NCBI GenBank assembly: GCA_948938605.1
Contig: CARAIG010000057.1
Span: forward strand, 11,340 to 75,339
DNA length: 64,000 nt
Source of the DNA: an uncultured Eubacteriales bacterium
GTDB taxonomy: Bacteria; Bacillota; Clostridia; Christensenellales; CAG-314
Direction of reading: 5' to 3'
Every line of letters begins with the position of its first letter. Position 1 is the first letter of the stretch. The notes below the pieces were generated by a model. The model saw only the letters and a list, made by a program, of their open reading frames with translations. It was not told where the DNA came from and searched no databases. Below, one piece after another: positions 51,601 through 58,100 of this stretch. The position numbers were made by a program, and so were the translations under genes.

Positions 51601-53671
51601 TTACATTACTGTCGACTTTACCGTTTCGCAACCGACTGCAATCGTAAACCAAGTGCTCAGCGGTTTGGATGCAGGCGAATACACCGTTAAGGTGACCGCC
51701 GGCGCTACTCCGAACTGCGCAGAAATCAGCCAATCTAAAAACGTAACCGTCAATAAAGCTCCTAACGCTTGGACGGAAGACGGCGCGCCTAAACTTAACG
51801 GAACGTACGATTCGCAAAACAACGTTTACGTTTATTTGTACGGCGCTACGGTAATCCCGTCGGCAACGGCGCAGCATGGCACTCCTAAGTATACCTATTA
51901 TTTAAAAGACAGCAACACGCCGCTAAAAGACGTACCTTCCCAAGCGGGTGAATACACTGTTGAAATCACAGTCGAAAAGAGCGACAACTACGAACCGATT
52001 AAAGCTGTTACGCTTGCTTTACGCATAGATAAAGTTACAAACGACGGATTTATCGTCTCACCGGGTGCAATCGGTTGGGTATGGGGCGACTACGACCGTA
52101 AAGTCCACTTGTTTACCGGTATCCCCCGTACGGGCGGAAATGTCAGTTTCAGCATCTTGGATATTGACGGTCAAACCGTCGAAATTGACGGCGTTAAGCT
52201 TGACAAAATGTCGCTAGTGGACGGTGCGGGCATACATCACAATGACGTTAATAAGGACTTGTATGTTTCAACGCAGTACGCATCGCTTATAAGTAAACTT
52301 GTGGAAGGCAACTACCAACTTCAAATCAACGTCGAATCCACAACAAACTACAAAGGATTTGCAGCAACGACTCCGTTTGCGGTAACGGCGGCAACTAACA
52401 GTTGGACGGTTACTCCCAAAATAGCTTCTTGGTCGTTGGGATTGTGGACGGAAAAGGACAACACTCCTAAAGCAGAGTCACGGTTCGGCCATCCGCAAAT
52501 TACAGTAACCAGTCAAAACAATAACGAAGTCTATTACAAATCTACGTTCAATGCCGAAACAGGCAAGTACGAAGTATTAAACCGTTTGCAAAGCGCACTG
52601 GCGGGTTGGTACACAATGACGGTGACGGTTGCGGAACAAAAGGGTTGTTACAACGGACTTAACGAAACGGTAGATGTACAAGTGTACATGCGTGGATCTG
52701 TCGACGAAAAGAACTACTGGTACGAACTTCCCGGTATCAATTCGTGGGAAGCGCGTGTAAACGGCATCGTCAACGAACCCTACGGAACACCTTTACGCGG
52801 CTTGCCTTACTTCGAATTCTACTTTGCAAAGCGTAATGCGGAAAACCAACTTGTTATCGACTGGACTAAACCCGTAACTGCGGGCGAAGACTCGTACTTG
52901 GTACAAAAAGGCGACAACAAGTATTACAAGGATTTTTATGTACCAATGGCTCCCGGCGACTACTTTATGGTAGCGTGCGCTAAAAACGTGGATAGCGAAG
53001 GTAACGTAATCGAAGCGGACAATCTGTATCAAAGCGAACAGCCGTATCAATTCCGCATCGAATACCGCACAAACACCTTTGACGACGACCCGCATATCGA
53101 CACATTGCTATTCCTCGGCGAGCGTCTAAATTGGGCGCAGCCTACGGCAACTGCATCGCTTAAAGACAGCGTAATTTGGTTTACGTACCAAAATGCCGAA
53201 ACGGGCGAAGACTTGGGTGCTTCTATGCCCAATGCCGAAGGTAAGTATAGGGTAATTGCTCACGCATTGGCTAAGTACAGTCGTGAAATTACCAAAACTG
53301 CAAACTTTACCGTCGAATTGTCCACTAACGAATGGATTGAACAGCCGACAATCGAAAGTTGGTCGGAGGAATTTACCGACAACAATCCTAACGCATTGTC
53401 TAAGTACGGTGCGGATCAAGTTGTTTTTACGTACGAAAACCTTGATACGGGTGCAATCCTTACCGAAAAGCCTACAACCGAGGGCAACTACAAAATGACG
53501 GCGACCGTCAAACTCGAAGGTTATCGCGACTTAGTAGGTACGGCAACATTTACAATCGAACCTGCATTCGACACTGATTTGGTTATAATTAACATCGCGC
53601 TTGGATGTATTGCATGCGCGTTGGCAATCTTCGTAATAATCTTTGCCATAAGGAGGTATAAGGAAAACTAA
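39605..53671 (+). CDS. Giant surface protein, 4688 aa, BspA-LRR and Trp-repeat
   Basis: The N-terminus has a signal peptide or anchor (VGVSVLAFILVASVAIGVFFATG). BspA-type leucine-rich repeats follow in two blocks (about residues 255-375 and 520-575), e.g. NGVESIGRSAFYNCAQLVDV. From about residue 1360 to 4650 the chain holds about 31 repeats averaging about 106 residues. Each opens with an N-x-W motif (ADNGWKTTPGLTGWKYQTF, AVNVWNPDGKPHISGWDYSG), has a middle strand region, and closes with L-x-A/V-G-x-Y and a VxxTxNY segment. The C-terminus is one hydrophobic helix (VIINIALGCIACALAIFVIIFAI) plus RRYKEN, with no LPxTG sortase signal. It would be an elongated extracellular fibre, likely adhesive. 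It is followed after one base by a TM/acidic protein, so the two are an operon. Confidence 0.85.
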   Translation: MDKIKLNKKVGVSVLAFILVASVAIGVFFATGLNANYVNALSLNKGRIAMVDLMDRYPVDWVIGPLAAKNADGIYVDADGEPAVDRYGNPTNNTHGIPRNQYFNVDNYVYTEPNTDLGGAGKTLYGWKPNIIPISPGNAVINENGYVIEGETATAKVGIYVEFDGTSGTALFGTSQRYALIVPDDVTQIGQSNGGYSLNGVAYYVDREENSYTYFNTSTAENDVKFTDFGNFIARSEVNAVISRANYFQPRERLVGVYFTQNSKLKSIDGGTEASDNAMYSTNRSNIGYRGKSAFARCDNMRFFIMPNGVESIGRSAFYNCAQLVDVNIPSTVNSLGNRVFYNCSSLLHITVPSGLPHSTEVFFGCKKLKDVENLSTNYSEADFSSAQLFNYTTTADESALYVVGGVPTTDNDGNKVYDSGKNGYLFCQNVIGDNSVFATISGHDQRYVTNGWYAMGFSGDTDSTGNKTYILPDELSDNSDRRVGIKYDYIDSFGNKRLNTFGEGAVTQYDIAKDFASGTWCVNIVMPKAVRVIGDSAFSGSHTRYMETYATYIGQKAFYGCADVGLNQNGKQWYYLHNPSLADYHIGSDAFTNLGAGVTKPDGERFYIFENKALYDKVTTNGELPSYLKIPDAVAKYQIPVYVNVYSEDGEQFTVTPSDMSVAFFNDSDYDSYNPTIKQGDNKVLITKRLNGYAFTDVKRSNGWWGKGESVTYPALSNMESTVWYSDADCTTKITSADGIGSLYNSSTSVEVNVYTRKIKYPDYNIAEWSFDEAMEDAQNADTYSFNKLLGLADDYVVDFVRHVNSWLDQSASVHAYVKSAGTYTLKVSLNAEKWGVWKNPDADKTQVEATVKQKEIDLGKLENIPTFYIVNTRTGNTEKLQRDEKTPIYEHIDGTYSTVEANSIGFVNVINSYTGYAGANLALAVKTADGQDWTMYNIAGDPSSQTSGTDSNRYAASYTFTVKNANYKFVYLSVEANKSDFTDRRMGLAESSMLERSAVLSKQWYITKSSNWLINKDNPEADALKNQYKPVVKTDGSGEAIYNWQYEFDGYKVNIPALANGGDLALTATLLLNGKELVTDLDVASLSFYLNSAMPAGEYELLIHAPEYEGDGQLYPAFDVSYKLTVTPKEFDSEAVQAIIDALTGSDATAGNTFEQAYDGNLFLHNDTDEVNITTLLANLNALLNVKLEGADIETNFWATEQGLKYFGKAELMYNRDELQSSTYYTFDNFDRLANVPKQVGKYLVYYSVYARNYTVVGGEADANRRDYRFTTVIYRELSADDILTEINKTTYTYNGNAVYANVPDSEYYKAFFNADDYINAGKTSVTLTIRDNVLNRWKATSTEGIAIDGADATVTYTVNPAENYWTLTPTVPGWQYGGFDATAYTVMGTLAYPGVDGADGHTHVIYYRIGKLNGNTIEWIDVRETEIHGSKAYFQVNSNGEIIDDEAKTIKAKFDALDVDAVYVLGSFVEACPNGNVNELQTERNSTIRLITASNSWVDTPGMTSWQYQGFTVSGNFAQGTARFKGDDQQFIYKVTDRDGKNVIIADFTDIADVANNLKALQVGTYKLYVTLPKAVNNNYNELTYDTTFVVSSADNGWKTTPGLTGWKYQTFTADNFRAGVPNLGSAKNIVYTLTASDGKQFTVNGKSVDSFTLELNVDGTALTQDTINALNTLAVRNYTLTASLAGELVDGSTTEYNYKPLTQPITFGVSSVSNAWTESPALTSWKYNEFTISNFIVGIPKYSTPDQVVYALTSAADSSKTVLTVEKVGDNWVLTQTSADALKSLPVGNYTLTAVLAGNADYDELSYSAPVSVTKADNGWSTTPGMTSWQYKGFTSSSNFTAGIPNVTVKADGANANITYTVSGNGITDIVFTSIADVENSLKSLPVANGYTLTVSYPGDNNYNALPYTTYFNVIKAANTWTVAPNLTSWVYKQFNADNFRAGVPAFDEDTTQKVVYALKAKDGLEFTVNGVSVNSFPLELNADGTLTAATITALNSLAVLNTRGGYIVEVNLSGTSNYTDLPETLTFNVLASTNNAWKTNGIPEIDGWIYGDFNASALKAGEAEYGDVIYTIKTVLENGNVGDSVSGYVNLSFADLLAKLGSDGIDAGNYNLYVTTVASNNYNAAEHNVRFTVGKAESNWTVYPAISGWTFGQNALTYTQGATDNAGAITYVFYPATLNDSGVYVVADGAQPVTIEPNSTTTPAGWYALVATAAATTNYQGAKYTVIFEISKADNNWANGCQPEGTFTWVWGKSGEKVTTDTGFVNAKATYCDVNETVKYVIKYPDGTYTAPIVKTKDSGTTALFEAIAQLGVGQYEITVSVEQTGNYSGIERTTYVTVTPASFNWNQAPEDAKWTWDENNDTLHQAFKQPTIVSVADSNVTIKYSLAGARQGNIGEYTDFATLQNKLKGIDADTYTVTVTVSCTNYQDKVGSAQIIVEQADNDWKTNIPATTLSKEFDDDDFAIQLATADFGTVKYYYNGTEIPDINAWIKTLNKASDTTYDFVTKVEQNYNYKGLEVTTKLTVTGKSSKWDNTWNPTVTQKYSVNMSTLWSGLVLPEHDLSNDVANGLTSSSVKYAINFVSADGQFEVNKTDLLTTAQVREFLGKDANFTNDGVVYRAGTYTVTAIYNPNDVNYTTLTAVVKVVIDKDSSVWTQQLGSEYKGSYQAIEIDTPSANYGVTLSITDSENNKYVWDKNKYTTLQDFIRTLDMGEYTIVSQVEPTNNYDGLSAITTRVTINPALNAWADESVLKPLYTFTRLDNALYTGDGLIAEQNKYFIDIPVASRGEVVCTIDGLTYSAIKNGKLIDLYNLTAGDHTLSFTVSADAKGNYNGLRYDCTIRVSKENNDWIENKEPNPSYTWQGNVKVDEFKVPQAVYHNELLRYEIAKVGDSAFTTLKGLNQAQFEAELAKLVNGTYIVTMHIGGNVDDVYIKDDSATREKATQYNSNYNEFTATTEITVSRYTNSFTTPFEASSWTYGDKVGASAGEGIIKVLTRPVAEHGNEAIVFAVYDAKNKLVFTSKASDYSGQADRAFAELIAWLNGTDKPNAGVYTVTATIQASDVYEAPQITTALYTIGKVTPQWTKTDAELQEFQNVSWIWGDTANNKQLPVLQLANWTANVVYKVNNQILSDDPATADVNEGHWMYYLKQQPSGTYRIVATVESGLNNEELTFEGTVTISLQPNGWNQKLSDGNKALEWEHGKATSITYEPKFNNTSNKITVKINNKVVPIKLNDGLVIEGAETFQQYFNNKCGVGTYTVTITVEADLQYGGLEDSFTVTITKSKDNGWVDNKNFELDGWTWDDITQNTEGWTLNLQIPTPKYGTYVTITVIKNGIEQFVSVLTYEKVGDSTTVNQNDLNAFKSKLWALDAGNYSVRAEIPETNDYAPYVQTTNVSFTVAQAVNVWNPDGKPHISGWDYSGSTAYPDSDPKYGNKNDVVYSYAPAQFDERGQIIEMNDALAGTVTWNTQLPFEAGSYYIRGTLAASDVGNYGSLAGYGSFSINTGANDWVDLPSVIAWKWNGYDAEVNRFSASARNGGTVTFTIKGVGDRTLTQNDFLTKDGTQSLYESYAQLLQNSFGFQLDGDGKPTKIISSVVWDALNALKPNTYVLHAVAAATTNYDEKTGNFAFEVGKAVNVWITAPNVLSFDYSGFVQSGERASFTQGSSKYGTVSYLVVDGNNKVVVVDGITTSATTELTAEQVAALLPKLNAGNYALQAWVTADSDAAYESLAEANHYTVMFSVSRIENGWVTTPEKSIEAYYTDLRATGSDGKYTFDFAAWFAEQQTQHNDDVSYLLLNTDYSASTSSGTYSYDELFDAILRLKAGSYIIRMTVAQSHNYLTLSADTGLTVKRYANEFTSFPNGNLKGQWQLDADGNNATVLEAFTVTSSKGNGTITYTVNGKTCKTYADFEKEVSTLNANSYQVTIAVEQTDDYEGLSRIVQLDIEQGTNELYWTISPSWTWNDKDNHFDGSSPKYGTQVYVEITRKGSSVAISYITVDFTVSQPTAIVNQVLSGLDAGEYTVKVTAGATPNCAEISQSKNVTVNKAPNAWTEDGAPKLNGTYDSQNNVYVYLYGATVIPSATAQHGTPKYTYYLKDSNTPLKDVPSQAGEYTVEITVEKSDNYEPIKAVTLALRIDKVTNDGFIVSPGAIGWVWGDYDRKVHLFTGIPRTGGNVSFSILDIDGQTVEIDGVKLDKMSLVDGAGIHHNDVNKDLYVSTQYASLISKLVEGNYQLQINVESTTNYKGFAATTPFAVTAATNSWTVTPKIASWSLGLWTEKDNTPKAESRFGHPQITVTSQNNNEVYYKSTFNAETGKYEVLNRLQSALAGWYTMTVTVAEQKGCYNGLNETVDVQVYMRGSVDEKNYWYELPGINSWEARVNGIVNEPYGTPLRGLPYFEFYFAKRNAENQLVIDWTKPVTAGEDSYLVQKGDNKYYKDFYVPMAPGDYFMVACAKNVDSEGNVIEADNLYQSEQPYQFRIEYRTNTFDDDPHIDTLLFLGERLNWAQPTATASLKDSVIWFTYQNAETGEDLGASMPNAEGKYRVIAHALAKYSREITKTANFTVELSTNEWIEQPTIESWSEEFTDNNPNALSKYGADQVVFTYENLDTGAILTEKPTTEGNYKMTATVKLEGYRDLVGTATFTIEPAFDTDLVIINIALGCIACALAIFVIIFAIRRYKEN

Positions 53672-53672
53672 T

Positions 53673-54641
53673 ATGAACAGTATTACAAATTTATTGGCAG
53701 CAATATCAAATCACACCGCGTTAATTGTATTAATGAGCGTATTGATAGTATTTGTCTTGCTATTGTCGGTTTTGGGTATTGTATTCGTTATAGCTTTACG
53801 TAAACGCGCGCCCGTAATCAAGGTTATTATGGCGCCGACGGCAACCGACGACGATGACGATGAAGAACCGAAAGAAGAACCCTTGGCAATTGCGGAACAA
53901 AAAACCGTTATAGACGAATCCAAACCGGAATCCGATCAAGAAGTTGTCGAACAAAGCGTAGCAGAATCTAAGCCCGAACCCCAACCCGTAGCGGAAGCGG
54001 ATGAACCGGACGACGATGACGATGCGCCGTCCTACGTAATCGAAGGGCAGGAACGCGTACGCTACGACCGCAGCCTTACTGCAAAGATTTGTCAACTTAA
54101 AAGCGAAACTAAGGAGTGGTATTCCGAGATCAAAAACGAAATACTATCCTACGAACGCGTAAAAGACCGTATGAGTTGGCGCCGCGAATCTTTCCGCGTA
54201 GGACGTATGACGGTTGCCCGTCTTACAATCCGCGGCAAAACACTGTGCTTAATGCTTGCTGTCGAACCCGACGGATATACAGGTACTAAATTTACGGTCG
54301 AAGACGTTTCCAATGTGGACAGTACGGCAGATACTCCCACTTTGTACCGTATCAAAAGTATCCGCAGGCTCAAATATGCAAAGGAAATGGTTGCGGGTAT
54401 TATGAAGGAACTTAAATGTTACAAAAATTCGCATTACGAACCGCAAGACTTCTTTATTCCGTACGAAGGCGATATGGCTCTTATGCAAAAAGGTCTTGTA
54501 AAACGTGTTGTTACAGGTTCTACCCGTACTTTCAAAATCGAAGAAATCAGTAATGACGAATTCGATACGGCAATGAACGATACCGAACAAACGGCAACGG
54601 TTGCACAAGCCGATATTGCGCCGAATGACGGTAATAAATAG
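53673..54641 (+). CDS. TM/acidic protein, paralogue of the 31-kb gene
   Basis: The ATG comes one base after the giant gene's stop, so translation is probably coupled. The 322-residue product has one hydrophobic helix (about residues 18-42), an acidic region (DDDDDEEPKEEP, EADEPDDDDDAP) and a C-terminal domain (VRYDRSLTAKIC...DRMSWRRESFRVGRMTVARLTIRGKTLCLMLAV...LYRIKSIRRLKYAKEM). This matches the central domain of the gene at 31072 in order and in key residues (SW+ES FR+GR, RGK LCL, LYRI). It lacks the uL15-like end. The domain is not recognised as a known family. The linked position suggests a role in display or control of the giant protein, but this is inference. Confidence 0.8.
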   Translation: MNSITNLLAAISNHTALIVLMSVLIVFVLLLSVLGIVFVIALRKRAPVIKVIMAPTATDDDDDEEPKEEPLAIAEQKTVIDESKPESDQEVVEQSVAESKPEPQPVAEADEPDDDDDAPSYVIEGQERVRYDRSLTAKICQLKSETKEWYSEIKNEILSYERVKDRMSWRRESFRVGRMTVARLTIRGKTLCLMLAVEPDGYTGTKFTVEDVSNVDSTADTPTLYRIKSIRRLKYAKEMVAGIMKELKCYKNSHYEPQDFFIPYEGDMALMQKGLVKRVVTGSTRTFKIEEISNDEFDTAMNDTEQTATVAQADIAPNDGNK

Positions 54642-54653
54642 GGGGGTATAAAA

Positions 54654-54884
54654 ATGTCTAAAAAAAGCGAACTGAAAAAAGCAATAGAGGAAAGCGAGCG
54701 CGAAATCGCCGCTCTCGAACAAAAACTTACCCGTTCACAATCGTCGCTTATGCGTGCTATGATTACAGGTAAAAAACCGTCTAAGGAAGACGAACATTAT
54801 TTTAACGTTTTCTCTGCGCTTATCGATCAGGAGCGCGAACATCTTCATTCGCTTCAAGCCGAATTGGATGCTCTTAAAAAATAA
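54654..54884 (+). CDS. Small coiled-coil protein, 76 aa
   Basis: It starts 12 bp after the TM/acidic gene behind a run of six Gs (GGGGGGTATAAAA), an odd, G-rich ribosome binding site. The product is charged and helical throughout (ELKKAIEESEREIAALEQKLTRSQ..., EREHLHSLQAELDALKK), consistent with a two-helix coiled coil with a GKKPSKEDEH turn. It has no signal peptide. No family was recognised. It ends the three-gene unit, and a terminator follows directly. Confidence 0.7.
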   Translation: MSKKSELKKAIEESEREIAALEQKLTRSQSSLMRAMITGKKPSKEDEHYFNVFSALIDQEREHLHSLQAELDALKK

Positions 54885-54901
54885 CCGAATAACCGGTTGC
54901 G

Positions 54902-54938
54902 AAAAAACGACGTTTGCAATATGCGTCGTTTTTTTTTG
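54902..54938 (+). terminator. Intrinsic terminator after the giant-gene operon
   Basis: AAAAAACGACG pairs with CGTCGTTTTTT around a loop of about 11 nt, followed by more Ts. Confidence 0.85.
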
Positions 54939-55088
54939 TGTTTTAATACTAAAACATTTTACTGTTAAGCAAAAGTCCCGTTACCGTTTTTGCTTATAAC
55001 GGCAATTTAATAAGATGATAGCACAATACTGTCATTTTATCGTCAAAAATGACAAAAATAGTAAAAAATTCCTATATATGTTAGACTT

Positions 55089-55117
55089 TTGGCTCCGTTT
55101 GTAGTATAGTGTAAAAT
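55089..55117 (+). promoter_or_regulatory. Putative promoter of the first GLUG lipoprotein
   Basis: TTGGCT at 55089-55094 and TAAAAT at 55112-55117 are 17 bp apart; an alternative TTAGAC/TATAGT pair overlaps with an 18-bp spacer. Neither is a strong match. Confidence 0.4.
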
Positions 55118-55170
55118 GTATAATTATAATGGCGTATAGTATATTATGCCAATGTTATAAAGGAGTAAAT

Positions 55171-58100
55171 ATGAGCAAACGGAGTAATTTTATATTAATA
55201 CTTGCGTTGGTTTTATGCGTAGCGGTGTCGCTTGCAATTTTTGCGGGATGTAAGGTAAATCCCGTTGAGTGGAAAGTGACCTACGTATACGGCAACGGCG
55301 AAAAAAATCTCGAACATACGGTAAAAGACGGTGAAAAGGCAATTGAACCTAATGATCCGGTGCGGGACGGTTTTAAATTCGATTACTGGTATTCTACCGA
55401 TGCAAACACTGCATACGATTTTAACGCTGCTGTAAAAAGCAATCTTACTTTGACTGCTCATTGGACGGAAGAATCGGGCAGTTCGTCTACGTGGAAAGTG
55501 ACCTACGTATACGGCAATGGCGAAAAAAATCTCGAACATACGGTAAACGACGGTGAAAAGGCAATCGAGCCTAGGGATCCCGAACGCGAAGGCTTTAAGT
55601 TCGACTATTGGTATTCTACCGATGCAAACACTGCATACGATTTTAACACTGCTGTAAAAGGCGATCTTACTTTAACTGCGCACTGGTCGGTAAAATATGC
55701 ATTTGTCAATCTTAATGCGGGCAGCTTTGCCGAAATTTGGATAGACGGACAAAGCGATATTAAATTGGAAAACAACCAAGCGCCATACGGCGATATCATT
55801 CCTTTTAAAGTGCACGTTTCACCTTATTGCTTGGGGGAAGCGGTAGTAAAAGTCAACGGTACCGAAATAACTGCGGATGCCGACGGTTGGTATGTAATGG
55901 AAGTAACTGCCGACACAATGACTGTTACGGTTGAAGGTCTTTCGGACGACAGAACGCCTATTAGCGGTGTAGGTTCGTTGCGCGATCCTTACGTATTGTC
56001 GACGCCTGCTCAATTCAAACGCTTTGCCGATGCCGTTAACAGTGCAAGCAACACCCGTTACAACAATGCGACGGTTGTTTTGGGCGCAGACTTATCTTTT
56101 AACGGCGAGGAGTTGGAACCTATCGGTCTCGAACTTAACTCAACGCACTTTGCAGGTACTTTTGACGGTCGCGGACATACTCTTTCGGACTTTACAATGA
56201 AGGGTAGTAAAGGCTTAGGCGGTTTGTTCGGCTATGTAGTAATGGGCGAAGTTAAAAACGTTAATATCAAAAATGCGGTTTACAACATAGATACAACCGA
56301 AATGAGCAACTACATTGTGGGCGGTATCGTAGCTTACAATATGGGCAGCGATATATTCGGTTGCAGTTTCGACGGTGATATTAACGTTGATCTCAACTAC
56401 ACAAGCGTAAATTCGTATATCGGCGGTATAGTCGGTTTCGGACAGGGCTATTCGGACACAAACTCTGCAACGGTGTCGTATTGTACGGTTAATGCTGACT
56501 TTACTTCCAACGGCAAGGGACCTCTTTTGGCTGTCGGCGGTATTGCGGGCAGCGTATTGGGAACGGCAGGCTCTGCTCCGTTCTTAATCTACAACAGCGT
56601 ATTTAACGGAAATATCGGCGGCAAGGTTATACTTGCGGGCGGTATTGCAGGTTACTTGCGCGAAGACGCTTCCATAGCCAACTGTTTTGCAAGCGGTACG
56701 GCTTCGGCAAACAATACTTTGGGTTATGCTGCGGCAGGCGCTTTTGTAGGGCTTTCCGAACAAAATACGGCAATTACTAATTCTTATGCAGATATCACTT
56801 ATTCTGCCGTTCACGCTTCGGCTGTGGGCGACACCATGGAAGGTACGTTAAAAGGCGACTTTGTAGGTAATTACTATCCCGACGGCGACAAAACCGACGA
56901 CGGTTCAGTCGACAGCAAGGAAATCCTTATACTCAATTCGTATCTGTTAAACAACAACCGTGTAGTTGCAAAAGGTAAGTACGATACAATGCCTACAATC
57001 GACTTTTCTAACTTTACGTCAGTTAAAACGTTGCTTAAATGGAACGATTGCGAATGGACTAAGGAACAAGGCGTTTTAAAAACCGTCGTAAAACTCGATC
57101 AGGATTACAGTATCAATGTTTCGGTTACGTTCGACTTTGACGGACAAACTGTCCGAATTGACGGCGAAACGATAGTGGGAACAGACCAAGGCGATATTGC
57201 AACGTATGTGCCGCTTAACTGGCTGTATCAAGGCGACGGTCAAAATACGTTTAAGTCATTAAGCAACCACATTTCTTACGGCTTATTCTTAGACGCCGAC
57301 CGCACAATACGTCTGCCTTCGGCAATGCTTGTTTCGTCAAATATAACGGTATATGTAGGATTTGCCGATTATTCGTCTGTCGCTGCGGAATACTTTGTTA
57401 CCGACGCCTACGGCGAACAAGCACGACTTGTGTTCGACGATAACGGTATGCTTACAATGACTTACGGCGGAAAAATAGCGCGTTACGTTTATGTTTACGA
57501 CGGCGAAAAGATTCTTATTAAAGACGGCTATTTTGCGTATATGTTCTTTGAAAGTTCAAACGGTGCTTCGTTAATTGCCGATTTCTATGCAACGGTTAAC
57601 GGAAACGAACTTGTTATTTTCGACAACTTGTTCTATGTGGGCAGTAAAACATTGAGTGCTTACAAGGGCAACGCCGTAATGGGCGATTGGTACGATGCCG
57701 ACCAATCCGTTTATACATTCAATTTGGACGGCACTGGTTTAAAGGTAACTACAAGCACGCTTGAAACGTTGTTCGATTACACAATCGACGGCAACAACGT
57801 CACAATCAAAATCGGCGGCGTAACATACAACGCTGTTCTGTCGCAAGACGGACGCAAAATCGTTTGCGACAACGGACTCACATTGTCTTTGGATAAATTC
57901 GATATATTTGCAGGCGATTGGGAAACCGACTTCAACAACCCCGTATCCGTCACGTTCGACGGTATGGGATCTATGACATTCGGTCAGGAAGAATTCGGTT
58001 ATACCGTTAGGGACGGCGTAATTATATTTGAAAAAGGTACGGCAATTATCAACGAAAACGGCTTAATCGACATTACGTTCGACGGCAACAAGTACACCCT

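Noticed and set aside
53578..53671. Sortase (LPxTG) anchor at the end of the giant protein
   Set aside because: No LPxTG-like motif precedes the final helix; it looks like a simple TM anchor.
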